From NCBI RefSeq assembly GCF_019749255.1, contig NZ_JACWFH010000009.1:248001-312000 (forward strand): a stretch of DNA of 64,000 nt. Direction: 5' to 3'. The translations under genes and the position numbers were made by a program. The notes under the pieces were generated by a model. The model worked only from the letters and a program-made list of their open reading frames with translations, did not search any database and was not told the origin of the DNA. Positions 44,320 through 54,040 of this stretch are shown piece by piece; positions within the stretch are counted from its first letter, which is position 1, and every line of letters starts with the position of its first letter. Origin of the DNA: Mesobacillus maritimus (GTDB lineage: Bacteria > Bacillota > Bacilli > Bacillales > Cytobacillaceae).

Positions 44320-47300
44320 ATGAACATTCTTAAAAAGAAGTGGTTTATTTTTACGGCTGTTTTCGCCCTGCTAGTTGGGTATATTACGCCCTTCGCTCAA
44401 GTGGCTCATGCTGAAGACGGCTACATCACTGTTGAAGAGGCGATTGCCAATAATAGTGGAGTGGCAGTCGTAAAGGGATATATTGTTGGCACAACTAAAG
44501 GTAATGGCGGCAATTATCAACATGAAGGTACTTTTTCACCAGCAACAAATATTGCCATTGCCGATGATGTAAACGAAAGAGACCCAGCTAAGATTCTTCC
44601 CGTACAACTTCCAGCCGGAGCTGTCCGGTCAGCATTAAACTTAGTAGATAACCCTGAACTATTAGGGAAAGAGGTTTACTTAACAGGCACATTAGAAGCC
44701 TATTTTAGTACTCCTGGCTTAAAAAACATATCTGAATACAGCTTTGACGGGGTTCCTGAAAAGCCACCGATTGAAGGAATCGAAGGTCTGAAAATTAACG
44801 AAATTCAAGGCGCAGATCATAACTCTCCTTATAAAGGCCAAAACGTAATAGGTGTTGAAGGGATCGTTACGTTTGTAGACGATGCAAGTAATTTTTATCT
44901 ACAAGATCCGAATCCAGATGATAATAGCAAAACATCTGAAGGTATTCTTATCTATAAAAAGAACCACGGCGTTAGTGTCGGCGATCACGTCAGTGTAGAT
45001 GGTCTAGTAAAAGAATGGGTTCTTGAAGGCTATAGTGACATGTTAGAAACCGATTTAGCTACGACTGAAATCGATGCAAATAATGGATCTGTTACGGTTG
45101 TCGCAAGCAATCAAGATGTTCCTGCACCACTTGTTATCGGGAAAGACATCTTCCCTCCTACTGACATCATTGATAATGACCAATTCGCAGAATTCGATCC
45201 AGAGCAAGATGGTATTGATTTTTATGAAAGCATTGAAGGCATGCTTGTAGCCGTTGAGAATCCAGTTGCTGTTGGACCTCAAAAATATGGCGAAGTTCCT
45301 GTCATTGCAGAAAAAGTTGAAGGAAAAACCTATACTACACCAGGTGGACTTCCCCTTCAAGCAGATAATTCAAACCCAGAAAGACTCCACCTCTTATTTG
45401 ATGACAATGATTATGTTGCAAAAATTGGTGACCGCTTCGATGGGACAGTGGAAGGTGTCGTTACTTACACATTCCAAAACTTTAAAATTTTAACAGATGC
45501 TGACGCTCTTCCAGAATTAGTTGAAAGTGACTACAAACAAGAAGTCGCACAAATCGCTAAGAAAGACGATAAGTTGACCATTGCTACTTATAATATGGAA
45601 AACTATCATGCTGGAGAAACAGCAAAGACAGAAAAGATCTCTAAATCCATTGTGACGAACCTAAACTCTCCTGACATTCTTGGATTAGTTGAAGTTCAAG
45701 ATAATGACGGACCTACAGATAGCGGCACCGTCGAAGCTTCTAAAAGCTATGAAACTCTTATTGCTGCAATAGAAGCAAACGGTGGTCCAGCCTATAAATG
45801 GACAGACATTGCTCCAGAGGATAAGGTTGATGGCGGACAACCAGGTGGGAATATCCGTGTAGGATTTCTATACAATCCAGAGCGCGTTTCCCTTGCTGAA
45901 GCTGAAAAAGGCAGTGCAACACAAGCTGTTGGATATGAAAATGGTTCTTTAACCTTGAACCCTGGAAGAATTGATCCAACAAACGCTGCATTTGAAAGCA
46001 GTCGTAAGCCTCTAGCAGCACAATTCGAGTTCAATGGCGAAGATGTCATTGTGATTAACAATCACTTTAACTCTAAAGGTGGCGACCAGCCTATCTTTGG
46101 TAAAAATCAACCACCTGTCCTAGGCAGCGAAGCTCAACGTGTAGAAATTGCTAGTATCGTGAACGGCTTTATTAAAGATGTTCAAAGTGAAAATCCCAAT
46201 GCAAATGTTGTCGTTATGGGGGACCTAAATGACTTTGAATTCTCTAACCCTATTCAAACACTAAAAGGCAGTGAGTTAACCAACCTAATCGAGATGGTTC
46301 CTGCTGCTGAACGATTTACGTATAACTATCAAGGGAATTCACAGGTACTTGATCATATTCTTGTAACAAACAATCTTGCTGCTGGTGCTGAAGTGGACAT
46401 CGTTCACATCAACTCTCCTTTTATGGAAGAACACGGCCGGGCAAGTGACCATGACCCTGTGTTAACTCAACTTGATTTAACGACCGATGATGAGGAAGCA
46501 CCATTCTCACTTTCGATCATGCACGTCAATGACAGTCACGCGCATGTAGAGCAGTATCCTATGCTAACAACAGCTGTTAAAGAAGTTCGTGCTGAAAATC
46601 CAGAAGCCTTGCTTTTAGATGCTGGGGATGTATTCTCGGGAACACTTTACTTTAACCAGTATGCTGGTTTAGCTGATTTACATTTCATGAACGAGCTTGG
46701 CTATGATGCCATGACATTCGGGAACCATGAATTTGATAAAGACTCTAAGGTCCTTGCTGACTTTGTTAAAGAAATGAAGTTCCCACTGGTAAGTGCAAAC
46801 GTCAATGTTTCGGCTGACGTAGAGCTTGGTTCATTATTTAAAAATGAAATTAGTTCGACTCCTGAAGCAGGAACCATTTATCCTGCCATCATTAAAGAAG
46901 TAGACGGTGAGCAAGTAGGAATCTTCGGTTTAACAACGGAAGAAACCCCAACCCTTGCTAGTCCATCAAAAGAGATTATTTTTGAAGACTCTGTTGAAAA
47001 AGCTACGAAAACAGTTGAAGCGCTTGAAGGAGCGGGAGTAAATAAAATTATTGCTCTATCACACTTAGGCTATGGTCCAGACAAGAATTTAGCCTCTGAA
47101 GTAGACGGAATTGACGTCATCGTTGGCGGACATTCTCATACAACTTTAACTTCTCCAGAAGTGATTCAAAAGGACGAACCTACTGTGATTGTCCAAGCAA
47201 ATGAATACCTGAATTACCTTGGCTTACTAGATGTCACTTTTGATGAAAATGGTGTTGTAACTGGTAATGAAGGTGAGCTAATTGACCTTGGTGAATTCGA

Positions 47301-48279
47301 GGCTGATGAAGCTGCTCAAGCAAAAGTAGAAGAATTTGCTGCCCCACTTGAAGAACTTAAGCAAACGGTGATTGGGTATACAGAAGTGGCATTAGACGGT
47401 GAACGGGCCAATGTTCGTACACAAGAAACCAATCTAGGGAACTTAATCACTGATGCTATGCTAGCAAAAGCAAAAACGATGGACCCTGATACTACGATTG
47501 CTCTACAAAATGGCGGTGGGATCCGTGCTTCCATTGACCAAGGCGAAGTAACATTAGGTGAAGTATTAACCGTACAACCATTTGGCAACTTACTTGTGAC
47601 TCTTGACCTAACTGGTGAGGAAATTGTCCAAGCCCTTGAGCACAGTGTAAATGCAGCTCCAGAACAATCTGGTGGCTTCTTACAAGTCTCTGGTTTACAG
47701 TTCAAGTACGATCCAACTAAACCAGCTTATGACCGCGTTTGGTCTGTGGAAGTTCAAACCGAAAATGGCTTGGAAGCACTTGACCTTACAAAAACCTATA
47801 CGGTTGCAACAAATGCCTTCACTGCCGATGGTGGAGACGGTTATGGAATGTTCAAAACCGCTAAGGATGAGGGGCGTATCAACGAATTGTTGATTGTCGA
47901 TTATGAAATCCTTTCCGAATACTTTGAAATGAACAGTCCAATTTCTCCTGTAGTACAAGGTAGGATTGTTGCGAGTGAAGAGCAACAAGTTGAACCACCG
48001 AAAAGTATCGAAGAGGTTTTGGTTGATTTGGATGAAAGTATGGATGAGTATGCCGCATCTGGAGAACTAACAGGTCCCCTGCTTTCTCAATTAACAAATA
48101 CTCATAAACAAGCAGAAAATCATTGGAATAAAGGTTCAGTCAAAAATAGCCTTAAGTTTATGAACAAATATCTAGACCAACTCAATCATAAAACAAAGCA
48201 GAAAAATGTCTCTGCGGAAGCTAAAAAAGCTTTAACAGAACAGGCAGAATTATTGATTGAGATGTTGGAAGCTAAGTAA
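44320..48279 (+). CDS. Large secreted nuclease / 5'-nucleotidase
   Basis: The 1319-residue protein has a signal peptide (cut near VAHAED, about 31), two OB-like N-terminal segments (about 35-145 and 155-415), and an endonuclease/exonuclease/phosphatase domain (about 419-725: IATYNMEN, GLVEVQDN, NHFNSKGGD, VMGDLNDFE, SDHDPV). A metallophosphatase follows (about 731-990: MHVNDSHAHV, DAGDVFSGT, GNHEFDKD, GGHSHT), then a 5'-nucleotidase C-terminal domain (QNGGGIRAS near 1063, DGGDGYGMF). The tail (about 1230-1319) is a helical FIMAH-like domain. There is no LPXTG. It probably degrades external DNA or RNA and dephosphorylates the nucleotides for uptake or phosphate gain, like B. subtilis YhcR but with a different nuclease domain. 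AAAGGAG precedes the ATG. Confidence 0.88.
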   Translation: MNILKKKWFIFTAVFALLVGYITPFAQVAHAEDGYITVEEAIANNSGVAVVKGYIVGTTKGNGGNYQHEGTFSPATNIAIADDVNERDPAKILPVQLPAGAVRSALNLVDNPELLGKEVYLTGTLEAYFSTPGLKNISEYSFDGVPEKPPIEGIEGLKINEIQGADHNSPYKGQNVIGVEGIVTFVDDASNFYLQDPNPDDNSKTSEGILIYKKNHGVSVGDHVSVDGLVKEWVLEGYSDMLETDLATTEIDANNGSVTVVASNQDVPAPLVIGKDIFPPTDIIDNDQFAEFDPEQDGIDFYESIEGMLVAVENPVAVGPQKYGEVPVIAEKVEGKTYTTPGGLPLQADNSNPERLHLLFDDNDYVAKIGDRFDGTVEGVVTYTFQNFKILTDADALPELVESDYKQEVAQIAKKDDKLTIATYNMENYHAGETAKTEKISKSIVTNLNSPDILGLVEVQDNDGPTDSGTVEASKSYETLIAAIEANGGPAYKWTDIAPEDKVDGGQPGGNIRVGFLYNPERVSLAEAEKGSATQAVGYENGSLTLNPGRIDPTNAAFESSRKPLAAQFEFNGEDVIVINNHFNSKGGDQPIFGKNQPPVLGSEAQRVEIASIVNGFIKDVQSENPNANVVVMGDLNDFEFSNPIQTLKGSELTNLIEMVPAAERFTYNYQGNSQVLDHILVTNNLAAGAEVDIVHINSPFMEEHGRASDHDPVLTQLDLTTDDEEAPFSLSIMHVNDSHAHVEQYPMLTTAVKEVRAENPEALLLDAGDVFSGTLYFNQYAGLADLHFMNELGYDAMTFGNHEFDKDSKVLADFVKEMKFPLVSANVNVSADVELGSLFKNEISSTPEAGTIYPAIIKEVDGEQVGIFGLTTEETPTLASPSKEIIFEDSVEKATKTVEALEGAGVNKIIALSHLGYGPDKNLASEVDGIDVIVGGHSHTTLTSPEVIQKDEPTVIVQANEYLNYLGLLDVTFDENGVVTGNEGELIDLGEFEADEAAQAKVEEFAAPLEELKQTVIGYTEVALDGERANVRTQETNLGNLITDAMLAKAKTMDPDTTIALQNGGGIRASIDQGEVTLGEVLTVQPFGNLLVTLDLTGEEIVQALEHSVNAAPEQSGGFLQVSGLQFKYDPTKPAYDRVWSVEVQTENGLEALDLTKTYTVATNAFTADGGDGYGMFKTAKDEGRINELLIVDYEILSEYFEMNSPISPVVQGRIVASEEQQVEPPKSIEEVLVDLDESMDEYAASGELTGPLLSQLTNTHKQAENHWNKGSVKNSLKFMNKYLDQLNHKTKQKNVSAEAKKALTEQAELLIEMLEAK

Positions 48280-48301
48280 AAGGTTACTAGACTGAAATGA
48301 T

Positions 48302-48340
48302 CAAGCACCCCTCTCGCTTTTGAGTAGGGGTGCTTGTTTT
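48302..48340 (+). terminator. Terminator of the secreted nuclease gene
   Basis: CAAGCACCCCT and AGGGGTGCTTG form a perfect 11-bp stem with a 13-base loop, followed by four T. Confidence 0.9.
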
Positions 48341-48420
48341 ATATGGAGGCCAGGTAGATTATATTGGCACCCAACGTATGCTTCAAAGTACTAACGGTTT
48401 TTACCTTTTTGTCCTAACTC

Positions 48421-49821
48421 TTAAGCACCTGGAGGACGATCATTAAATTCGTAATCCACTGGACCAGGAGCTACTCTAGCATGCTTTAGTGCTGGCGTAT
48501 CAGGTCTTGCGATTTGATAAACGGAAGCACCAACAATTTCAGCTGCTTCCTGCAACTTGTTTTTATCGATTTTATCAAGGGTATCCTCTGGCGAATGATA
48601 CCAAGGTTCTAGCGGTGAGTGAATGAATAATGCAGCTGGAATTCCCAGCTCATGGAATGGCTGGTGATCACTGCGGCCAAGCTGACCATAAGGGATTGGA
48701 TAATCTGCCGCCGTTCTAGCACCGGCTGCTGAAGCCAGATCAGTTACTAAGTTTTTCTTGCCATCAATCGTATACATGATTAGCCCGCCCGCTGGGTGAT
48801 CTCCACCTGCGTCTCTCGCTCCAATCATATCCATCTGGAAATGGGCAACAATCCGGTCTGCTTCTGCTTCACTCAAAGATCCAGCATAATGATAGGATCC
48901 TAGAAGTCCTTTCTCCTCGGCACCGAATGTGACGAAACGAAGCTCGGTGTCAGTTGGCATTTTTGCTATCACTCTAGCAAGCTCTAAAACTGCAGAAACA
49001 CCGGAAGCATCATCATTCGCACCTGGGCCACCTGGTACGGAATCATGGTGGGCTCCAACCAATACCACTTGACCAGTATCTTTGTTCTTGTGCGGTTTCA
49101 TTTTGGCAATGACGTTGTATGAGGTCTTTTCTGTGTAGCCAGATCCAGTCACTTTAACTGTTGCTTGTACTGGACCACCTTCTAATTGTTCTACTAATGC
49201 TTGACCTTGTGCTCTTGTTAGGGTTACCGCTGGGATGTTTTGGCCAGGGTCAGCAACACCGACGTTATTCGATGTTCCTGAGTTATTGTATAAAATCACC
49301 CCTACTGCCCCTTTGTCGATAACATTTTGTACCTTTTCAACAAAAGGATTGTCTCCCCTTTGAATGAGGGCAATTTTGCCTTTTACAGAATCAGGAACCT
49401 GACCTGCTAGAGCTAATCCAACGTCAACTACCTCTGCAGTTACCTCACCACTGTAGGAGCCACTAAAAACATATGCATTTATTTGTTGGCCACCAATAGT
49501 TACGGACCCCGTGGCATTATTTCTGATTACTTCATAAAACGGAAACGACTGCAACTCTGTTTCATACCCATACTGCTCAAACTGGCTCTTTATGTACTTT
49601 GCACCAATTAACTCGCCTGGGGTTCCAGCTGCACGTGGCTGTGCTGATAGTTTTGCGATGGTGTTGTACATATTATCTGAACTAATTTTTTTGATAATCT
49701 TGTTGTCAAATGCAGAAGCAGATTGTGCGTTTGGCGCTTTTTGGGGCTGCTGGGCTGAAGCGGTTCCTACTGATATAATTAGACCCGCTGCCAACATTGC
49801 GGACATCGTTTTCTTATACAT
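48421..49821 (-). CDS. Secreted M28 aminopeptidase with PA domain (YwaD-like)
   Basis: The ATG at 49821, 6 bases after GAGGAGG, gives a 466-residue protein with a signal peptide (MYKKTMSAMLAAGLIISVGTASA). A PA (protease-associated) domain lies inside about residues 130-225 (GKIALIQRGDNPFVEK, GAVGVILYNNSG). The M28 metallopeptidase part shows zinc ligands in GAHHDSVPGGPGANDDASG, EEKGLLGS (catalytic Glu), FQMDMIG and WYHSPEDT. The layout equals B. subtilis YwaD, a secreted aminopeptidase. It is monocistronic and divergent from the next gene. Confidence 0.9.
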   Translation of the reverse strand: MYKKTMSAMLAAGLIISVGTASAQQPQKAPNAQSASAFDNKIIKKISSDNMYNTIAKLSAQPRAAGTPGELIGAKYIKSQFEQYGYETELQSFPFYEVIRNNATGSVTIGGQQINAYVFSGSYSGEVTAEVVDVGLALAGQVPDSVKGKIALIQRGDNPFVEKVQNVIDKGAVGVILYNNSGTSNNVGVADPGQNIPAVTLTRAQGQALVEQLEGGPVQATVKVTGSGYTEKTSYNVIAKMKPHKNKDTGQVVLVGAHHDSVPGGPGANDDASGVSAVLELARVIAKMPTDTELRFVTFGAEEKGLLGSYHYAGSLSEAEADRIVAHFQMDMIGARDAGGDHPAGGLIMYTIDGKKNLVTDLASAAGARTAADYPIPYGQLGRSDHQPFHELGIPAALFIHSPLEPWYHSPEDTLDKIDKNKLQEAAEIVGASVYQIARPDTPALKHARVAPGPVDYEFNDRPPGA

Positions 49822-50248
49822 TTGATTCCTCCTCAAAGAATGATTTGCATTGCTATTAAATTATCAACCTAATGGAATATTATGTAAATGCTCTGATTTC
49901 TACATTTCCCGGGAAAATTCATCAAAAGTAAAGACGATCATCCTATAACAACTTCATAAAATATGTAGTTTTTTGATAACTACTGCTAGAAATTAGGGGA
50001 AAATAAGGGATAAATAACTAGATGTCATTCTCATAGGCTAGCTTTCCTTTTATCTAAAACGAATCTTTAAATAGGATTGCAAGACTATATTCCTATAAAA
50101 ACATTTCTTTTTTTAAGAAATGGTCATTGATATAAACTTTGTATTTACGTTGTGTCGGCTTTTAAAGAATTTTGCAATATTAATCTTGTTGAGTATATTT
50201 TCCGAATATTGCATTATTTTATCTATGAAAAGAAAGGAGAGGATTTTA
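49822..50248. other. Divergent intergenic region
   Basis: About 430 bases separate two exported-protein genes transcribed apart. No gene is supported; a frame running through it from 50120 is an in-frame extension of the next gene without a ribosome site. Confidence 0.45.
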
Positions 50249-51604
50249 TTGAAGAAAACAGTTCTAGCACTTACTATAGGGGCCTCATTAATTTTTACTG
50301 GCACCATTGCTATGGCAAGCCCACCTGAAGGAGGAAAAGGTAACGCTCAAAAGACACAAAATCAAGCAACAATTCCCTATTATGTTGATGAGTCTAAGTT
50401 GCCTTTTGATGCATTACCAGGAATAGAAACAGATCGATATTGGGGAGTACATAAAGGAGCAGGATACCGGATTGAGGTACCGAAGAACTGGAATGGCGAG
50501 CTAGTTTTATATGCACACGGGTATCGTGGGACAGGACTTGAGTTGACGGTTAGTAATCCTAGAATAAGAGAAACCCTATTGGAGCAAGGTTATGCATGGG
50601 CCGCCTCAAGTTATAGCACAAACGGATACGATGTAGCCCAAGGGGTAAAAGACACACATGCCCTAGGTTCTCGATTTAATGGAATTGTCGGCAAACCATC
50701 CCGGACTTATATTACTGGACATTCAATGGGTGGACATATTACCGCCGTAATGGCTGAACAGTACAGCAATTCTTATGATGGGGCTTTGCCAATGTGTGGA
50801 GTAACTGGAGATACAGAGCTGTTTGATTTCTTTACGGATTATAATGTGGTGGCGCAGTCGCTTGCTGGGATTGAGAAAGAAAGCCAAAAGTTAATTTCGG
50901 ATGAAGACTATACATCGAATACCGTTCCACAAATCATTACTAAATTGGGGATTAACGAAGAAGGGAAACCCTCAACTTTAACTCCTGAAGGCAAAAAGTT
51001 AAAAGTTGTCACAATGAACCTTACTGGTGGTGAACGCCCATTATTTGATACAGCTTTTTCCTCTTATAAAAACTTTCTATTAGGTCAATTACCTACTAGA
51101 GGTGATTATGGTGTTGCAGCCGGAAATGTCGTCAATACAACAGACTCCGTTTACCAGTTTGATGAAGACATGAATAGTATATCTCCTGAGGAACAAGCCC
51201 TTAATGATTCTGTCCTTCGTGCAGTTAGTGATCCGCAGACAAAACAGCAAGGGTTAACTGGGGTTCCAAAGGTGAATGGCACACATAAAATTCCAATGGT
51301 CTCACTCCATACGGTTGGTGATTTGTTTGTTCCGTTCCATATGCAGCAACTGCATGTTGAAAGAGCTCAGGCTAATGGCAATGAAGATTTACTTGTTACA
51401 CGGGTCATCCGAGACGTAGGACATTGTGGATTTAATATTCTAGAAGAAAGCGAAGCATTTGAAGACCTCGTGGATTGGGTTGAGGAAGGAACTCAACCTG
51501 AAGGAGATAACATTTTAGATTCAGAGACAGTTGCCAATGAACAATTCGGAACAAAGTATACCCGTGGTTACCGAGACTATGACCCTTTACATTCCCATAA
51601 CTAA
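50249..51604 (+). CDS. Secreted alpha/beta hydrolase
   Basis: I start at the TTG at 50249, which follows GGAGAGG by 6 bases and yields a clean signal peptide (MKKTVLALTIGASLIFTGTIAMA). The 451-residue protein has an alpha/beta hydrolase fold: LVLYAHGYRGTG (oxyanion region), TGHSMGGHI with the nucleophile Ser, a late Asp candidate in VGDLFVPF and a His in RDVGHCGF. The segment between is long and of a type I do not recognise. The substrate is unknown; the family contains esterases and peptidases. It is monocistronic, with a strong terminator. Confidence 0.82.
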   Translation: MKKTVLALTIGASLIFTGTIAMASPPEGGKGNAQKTQNQATIPYYVDESKLPFDALPGIETDRYWGVHKGAGYRIEVPKNWNGELVLYAHGYRGTGLELTVSNPRIRETLLEQGYAWAASSYSTNGYDVAQGVKDTHALGSRFNGIVGKPSRTYITGHSMGGHITAVMAEQYSNSYDGALPMCGVTGDTELFDFFTDYNVVAQSLAGIEKESQKLISDEDYTSNTVPQIITKLGINEEGKPSTLTPEGKKLKVVTMNLTGGERPLFDTAFSSYKNFLLGQLPTRGDYGVAAGNVVNTTDSVYQFDEDMNSISPEEQALNDSVLRAVSDPQTKQQGLTGVPKVNGTHKIPMVSLHTVGDLFVPFHMQQLHVERAQANGNEDLLVTRVIRDVGHCGFNILEESEAFEDLVDWVEEGTQPEGDNILDSETVANEQFGTKYTRGYRDYDPLHSHN

Positions 51605-51616
51605 AATCTACTTTCA

Positions 51617-51665
51617 GTGCCTGCCCCCAGTGCCATATAGCAACAAGGGGCAGGCACCTTTTTAT
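51617..51665 (+). terminator. Terminator of the secreted hydrolase gene
   Basis: GTGCCTGCCCC and GGGGCAGGCAC form a perfect 11-bp stem with a 19-base loop, followed by CTTTTTATT. Confidence 0.88.
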
Positions 51666-51670
51666 TAAAA

Positions 51671-52633
51671 TCACTTCGAATGAAAATTCATCATTGCATC
51701 ATGAATCAAATGTGCAGCAAGCGTGACTGTTTTATTGTTTTCATCGCAAAGCGGATTCACTTCCGAAAGGTCAAAGGATAAGAGTTTTTTACTTGATACA
51801 ATATATCGAATAAGGGAACGGACTGTTTTCGGTTCAAGTCCAAACGGTGATGGTGCACTTACCCCAGGGGCATAGGCGGAAGAAATTGAGTCAGTACATA
51901 ATGTGAGCATGATGTAATCTTGCCGGGCCGCGAATGCACAGATTTGGCCCTGAATAAGCTCCATATCACCCAGGGTTAATTCCTCCTCTAAAAGATAGGG
52001 AACGCGATGCTTTTTAGCTGTATCAAATAACGATAAGGTGTTTCCAGCTGGTTGGATCCCCGCAACAAAATAATTAGTATTTGGGTCACTATCTAGGATT
52101 TGTTTGAACATGGTCCCTGAAGAAGATTGTTCATCATAGGGTCTCATATCAAAGTGTGCATCAATATTGATTATCCCTAACTTTGCTTCTGGACCAATTG
52201 ACTCTCTAACACCAAGGTAATGACCGTATGCCGTTTCATGGCCACCCCCTAAAATAATGGGAATCACTTTCTTTTCAAAAAGCTTTGCCACAGCCTTGCC
52301 AAGCTCTTGTTGGGCTTCTTCCATCCTGCCTTCCTCGCACTTAATATTCCCCACATCGTAGAGGTTAGCCTCTGCAGATAAATGCCAGGGCAACTTTGCT
52401 AAAGCCATTTTTATTTTATCTGGAGCGTCTTCTGCCCCACTCCTGCCATTGTTTCGCTTAACTCCTTCATCACATCGAAACCCGAGGATACCAAAGGATT
52501 GGGTTGCACTTTTATCTATTGCCAAGTTGGTTAGTTCAGCTAAACGAACATTTTGATGATACCGAAAGCTTAAAGGATCTGCTACCGAGTCAATTCTACC
52601 CCGCCAATTCTTTTCTGATGGATGAATATACAT
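51671..52633 (-). CDS. hutG: Formimidoylglutamase, arginase/agmatinase superfamily
   Basis: The 320-residue protein has the ureohydrolase blocks ILGGGHETAYGH (first Mn ligand His), INIDAHFDMRPY (DxHxD ligands), SSSGTMFKQIL and YAPGVSAPSPFGL. The last block and the formimidoyl-type FGILGFRCDEGVKRNNGR entry point to HutG, which removes formamide from N-formimidoyl-glutamate in histidine breakdown. The segment holding the last pair of Mn ligands reads LTLCTDSIS: one position that is Asp in arginases appears as Cys. No other hut gene is in the window. GGAGG lies close before the ATG. Confidence 0.82.
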   Translation of the reverse strand: MYIHPSEKNWRGRIDSVADPLSFRYHQNVRLAELTNLAIDKSATQSFGILGFRCDEGVKRNNGRSGAEDAPDKIKMALAKLPWHLSAEANLYDVGNIKCEEGRMEEAQQELGKAVAKLFEKKVIPIILGGGHETAYGHYLGVRESIGPEAKLGIINIDAHFDMRPYDEQSSSGTMFKQILDSDPNTNYFVAGIQPAGNTLSLFDTAKKHRVPYLLEEELTLGDMELIQGQICAFAARQDYIMLTLCTDSISSAYAPGVSAPSPFGLEPKTVRSLIRYIVSSKKLLSFDLSEVNPLCDENNKTVTLAAHLIHDAMMNFHSK

Positions 52634-52829
52634 GGCTCCTCCTTATTAATTCGGACTTTTGATAAAAGTATAATGCCGTGAAAGAGAATGACCAATACCC
52701 ACATTACCCAATATTAAATTTAATCAAACGTTTGATTAAATAATTATTTTCATATCCGCTCGCTCTCAAATGTCACCAAAAATGGCTTCCTGTATAAACT
52801 GGAATAAAGGTGTTAAAGGAGTGGGAAGG

Positions 52830-53009
52830 ATGCTACTTGAGTTAACCCTTTACCTCATTATCGGATTCTCTTGTTTAGTATTTACAAAGCCATCCTCGGC
52901 GAAAGTGATGTTAAAAGACATTCTATTTGTATTGTTTTGGCCATATTTTATTCTATTGAAATATGTGGAGTATATTGACGAGGCAAAACAAAATAGTCGT
53001 AAAAAATGA
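52830..53009 (+). CDS. Small membrane protein, 59 residues
   Basis: The ATG at 52830 is 8 bases after AAGGAG and starts a 59-residue frame: one long hydrophobic N-terminal helix (MLLELTLYLIIGFSCLVF), a short linker, a second hydrophobic segment (ILFVLFWPYFILL) and a charged tail. It is probably a two-helix membrane protein. I recognise no family. An extended frame upstream has no ribosome site. A terminator follows. Confidence 0.55.
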   Translation: MLLELTLYLIIGFSCLVFTKPSSAKVMLKDILFVLFWPYFILLKYVEYIDEAKQNSRKK

Positions 53010-53044
53010 TCAGATTGAAATTCATTCTATTCCCAAACCAAAAA

Positions 53045-53083
53045 AGAAGAACACAATCTATTTGAGAAGATCGTGTTCTTTTT
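53045..53083. terminator. Bidirectional terminator between the small membrane protein and hmoA
   Basis: GAACACAATC and GATCGTGTTC pair with one mismatch, flanked by A and T tracts on both sides. Confidence 0.85.
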
Positions 53084-53119
53084 GTTGTGGTTTTCTATTG
53101 AATTTGTTTTTATTAAGTT

Positions 53120-53455
53120 CTAGACTGTAGCATTTGAAGTTTTAGGACCTTTAACTGCCTTCACTTCATATAAGCCACCTTCAGAGCTAATGATATATTC
53201 TGGTTTTGGTTTACCAAGTTTCGCCTTATGTCCTGCAATATGGGCATCACTTTTTTCCCATTGTTTCCAATGTTCCTCTGATTCCCAGCGTGTTTGAATC
53301 ACAACCTCTTCATCCCCACGGCGAACCTTTTTTACCATTACGGTTGTATCAATGAAACCTTCTTGCTTTTCAACTAACCCTTCCCCACCAAATCGCTGTA
53401 CAACTTTATCAGAGTTTCCCTCTGTAACAATCATTTTTCTCATTTGAACAAACAT
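53120..53455 (-). CDS. hmoA: Heme-degrading monooxygenase HmoA
   Basis: The 111-residue protein is of the IsdG/antibiotic-biosynthesis-monooxygenase fold and closely follows B. subtilis HmoA: VVQRFGGEGLVEKQEGFID, VKKVRRGDEEVVI, RWESEEHWKQWEKSDAHIAGH and GKPKPEYII. The enzyme opens heme to release iron in the cytoplasm. GGGAG precedes the ATG. A near-consensus Fur box lies about 47 bases upstream, so it should be induced by iron limitation. Confidence 0.92.
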   Translation of the reverse strand: MFVQMRKMIVTEGNSDKVVQRFGGEGLVEKQEGFIDTTVMVKKVRRGDEEVVIQTRWESEEHWKQWEKSDAHIAGHKAKLGKPKPEYIISSEGGLYEVKAVKGPKTSNATV

Positions 53456-53501
53456 TTTTTGATCTCCCCTCTGAATGTCATTCTTCTAATGTTATTTTAA
53501 C

Positions 53502-53519
53502 TGAAAATGATTATCATTA
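53502..53519 (-). promoter_or_regulatory. Fur box of hmoA
   Basis: TGAAAATGATTATCATTA matches the 7-1-7 inverted repeat TGATAATNATTATCA with one deviation in the core. The position, 47-64 bases before the hmoA start, suits a promoter operator. Confidence 0.85.
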
Positions 53520-53604
53520 CTAACTATTTTTTCTTGGTCAGTGAGTTTATCAGGTTGTGGCTCACATGTAACACTATATATTAGGTATAAATCTCTATCT
53601 CGAT

Positions 53605-53953
53605 ATGGTTCGGGGAGTAAGACATTTTCTCATTTCCCATTCTCCTTGGTTTCTTCTAAGTATGGGCATTGAGGCGCTCCCTCATTTCCCATTCTCCTCG
53701 GGTTCTCCTGAGTTTGGGCATTGAGATGCTCCCTCATTTCCCATTCTCCTCGGGTTCTCCTGAGTTTGGGCATTGAGGCGCTCCCTCACTTCCCATTCTC
53801 CTTGGTTTCTTCTAAGTATGGGCATTGGGGCGCTCCCTCACTTCCCATTCTCCTCGGGTTCTCCTGAGTTTGGGCATTGAGACACTCCCTCACTTCCCAT
53901 TCTCCTCAGCTTCCCCAGAGTATGGACATTGAAACGCTCCTTCACTTCCCATC
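53605..53953. repeat. Tandem array 3, 52-bp units
   Basis: The landmark GGGCATTGAG followed by CTCCCTCA-TTCCCATTCTCCT recurs at 53664, 53716, 53768, 53820 and 53872, with diverged units at 53612 and 53924; every step is exactly 52 bases. The array lies between the hmoA promoter and the terminator of the first doxX gene. Confidence 0.9.
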
Positions 53954-53961
53954 CAAATAAA

Positions 53962-53999
53962 AAAAGCCGAAATTAGCGGGGGAACTAATTTCGGCTTTT
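53962..53999 (-). terminator. Terminator of the first doxX gene
   Basis: AAAAGCCGAAATTAG and CTAATTTCGGCTTTT form a 15-bp stem with an 8-base loop and a T7 tract on the leftward strand. Confidence 0.92.
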
Positions 54000-54040
54000 A
54001 TCAATTTTACAAATCCTTGGCGATACCAAGTTTTTGGAAG

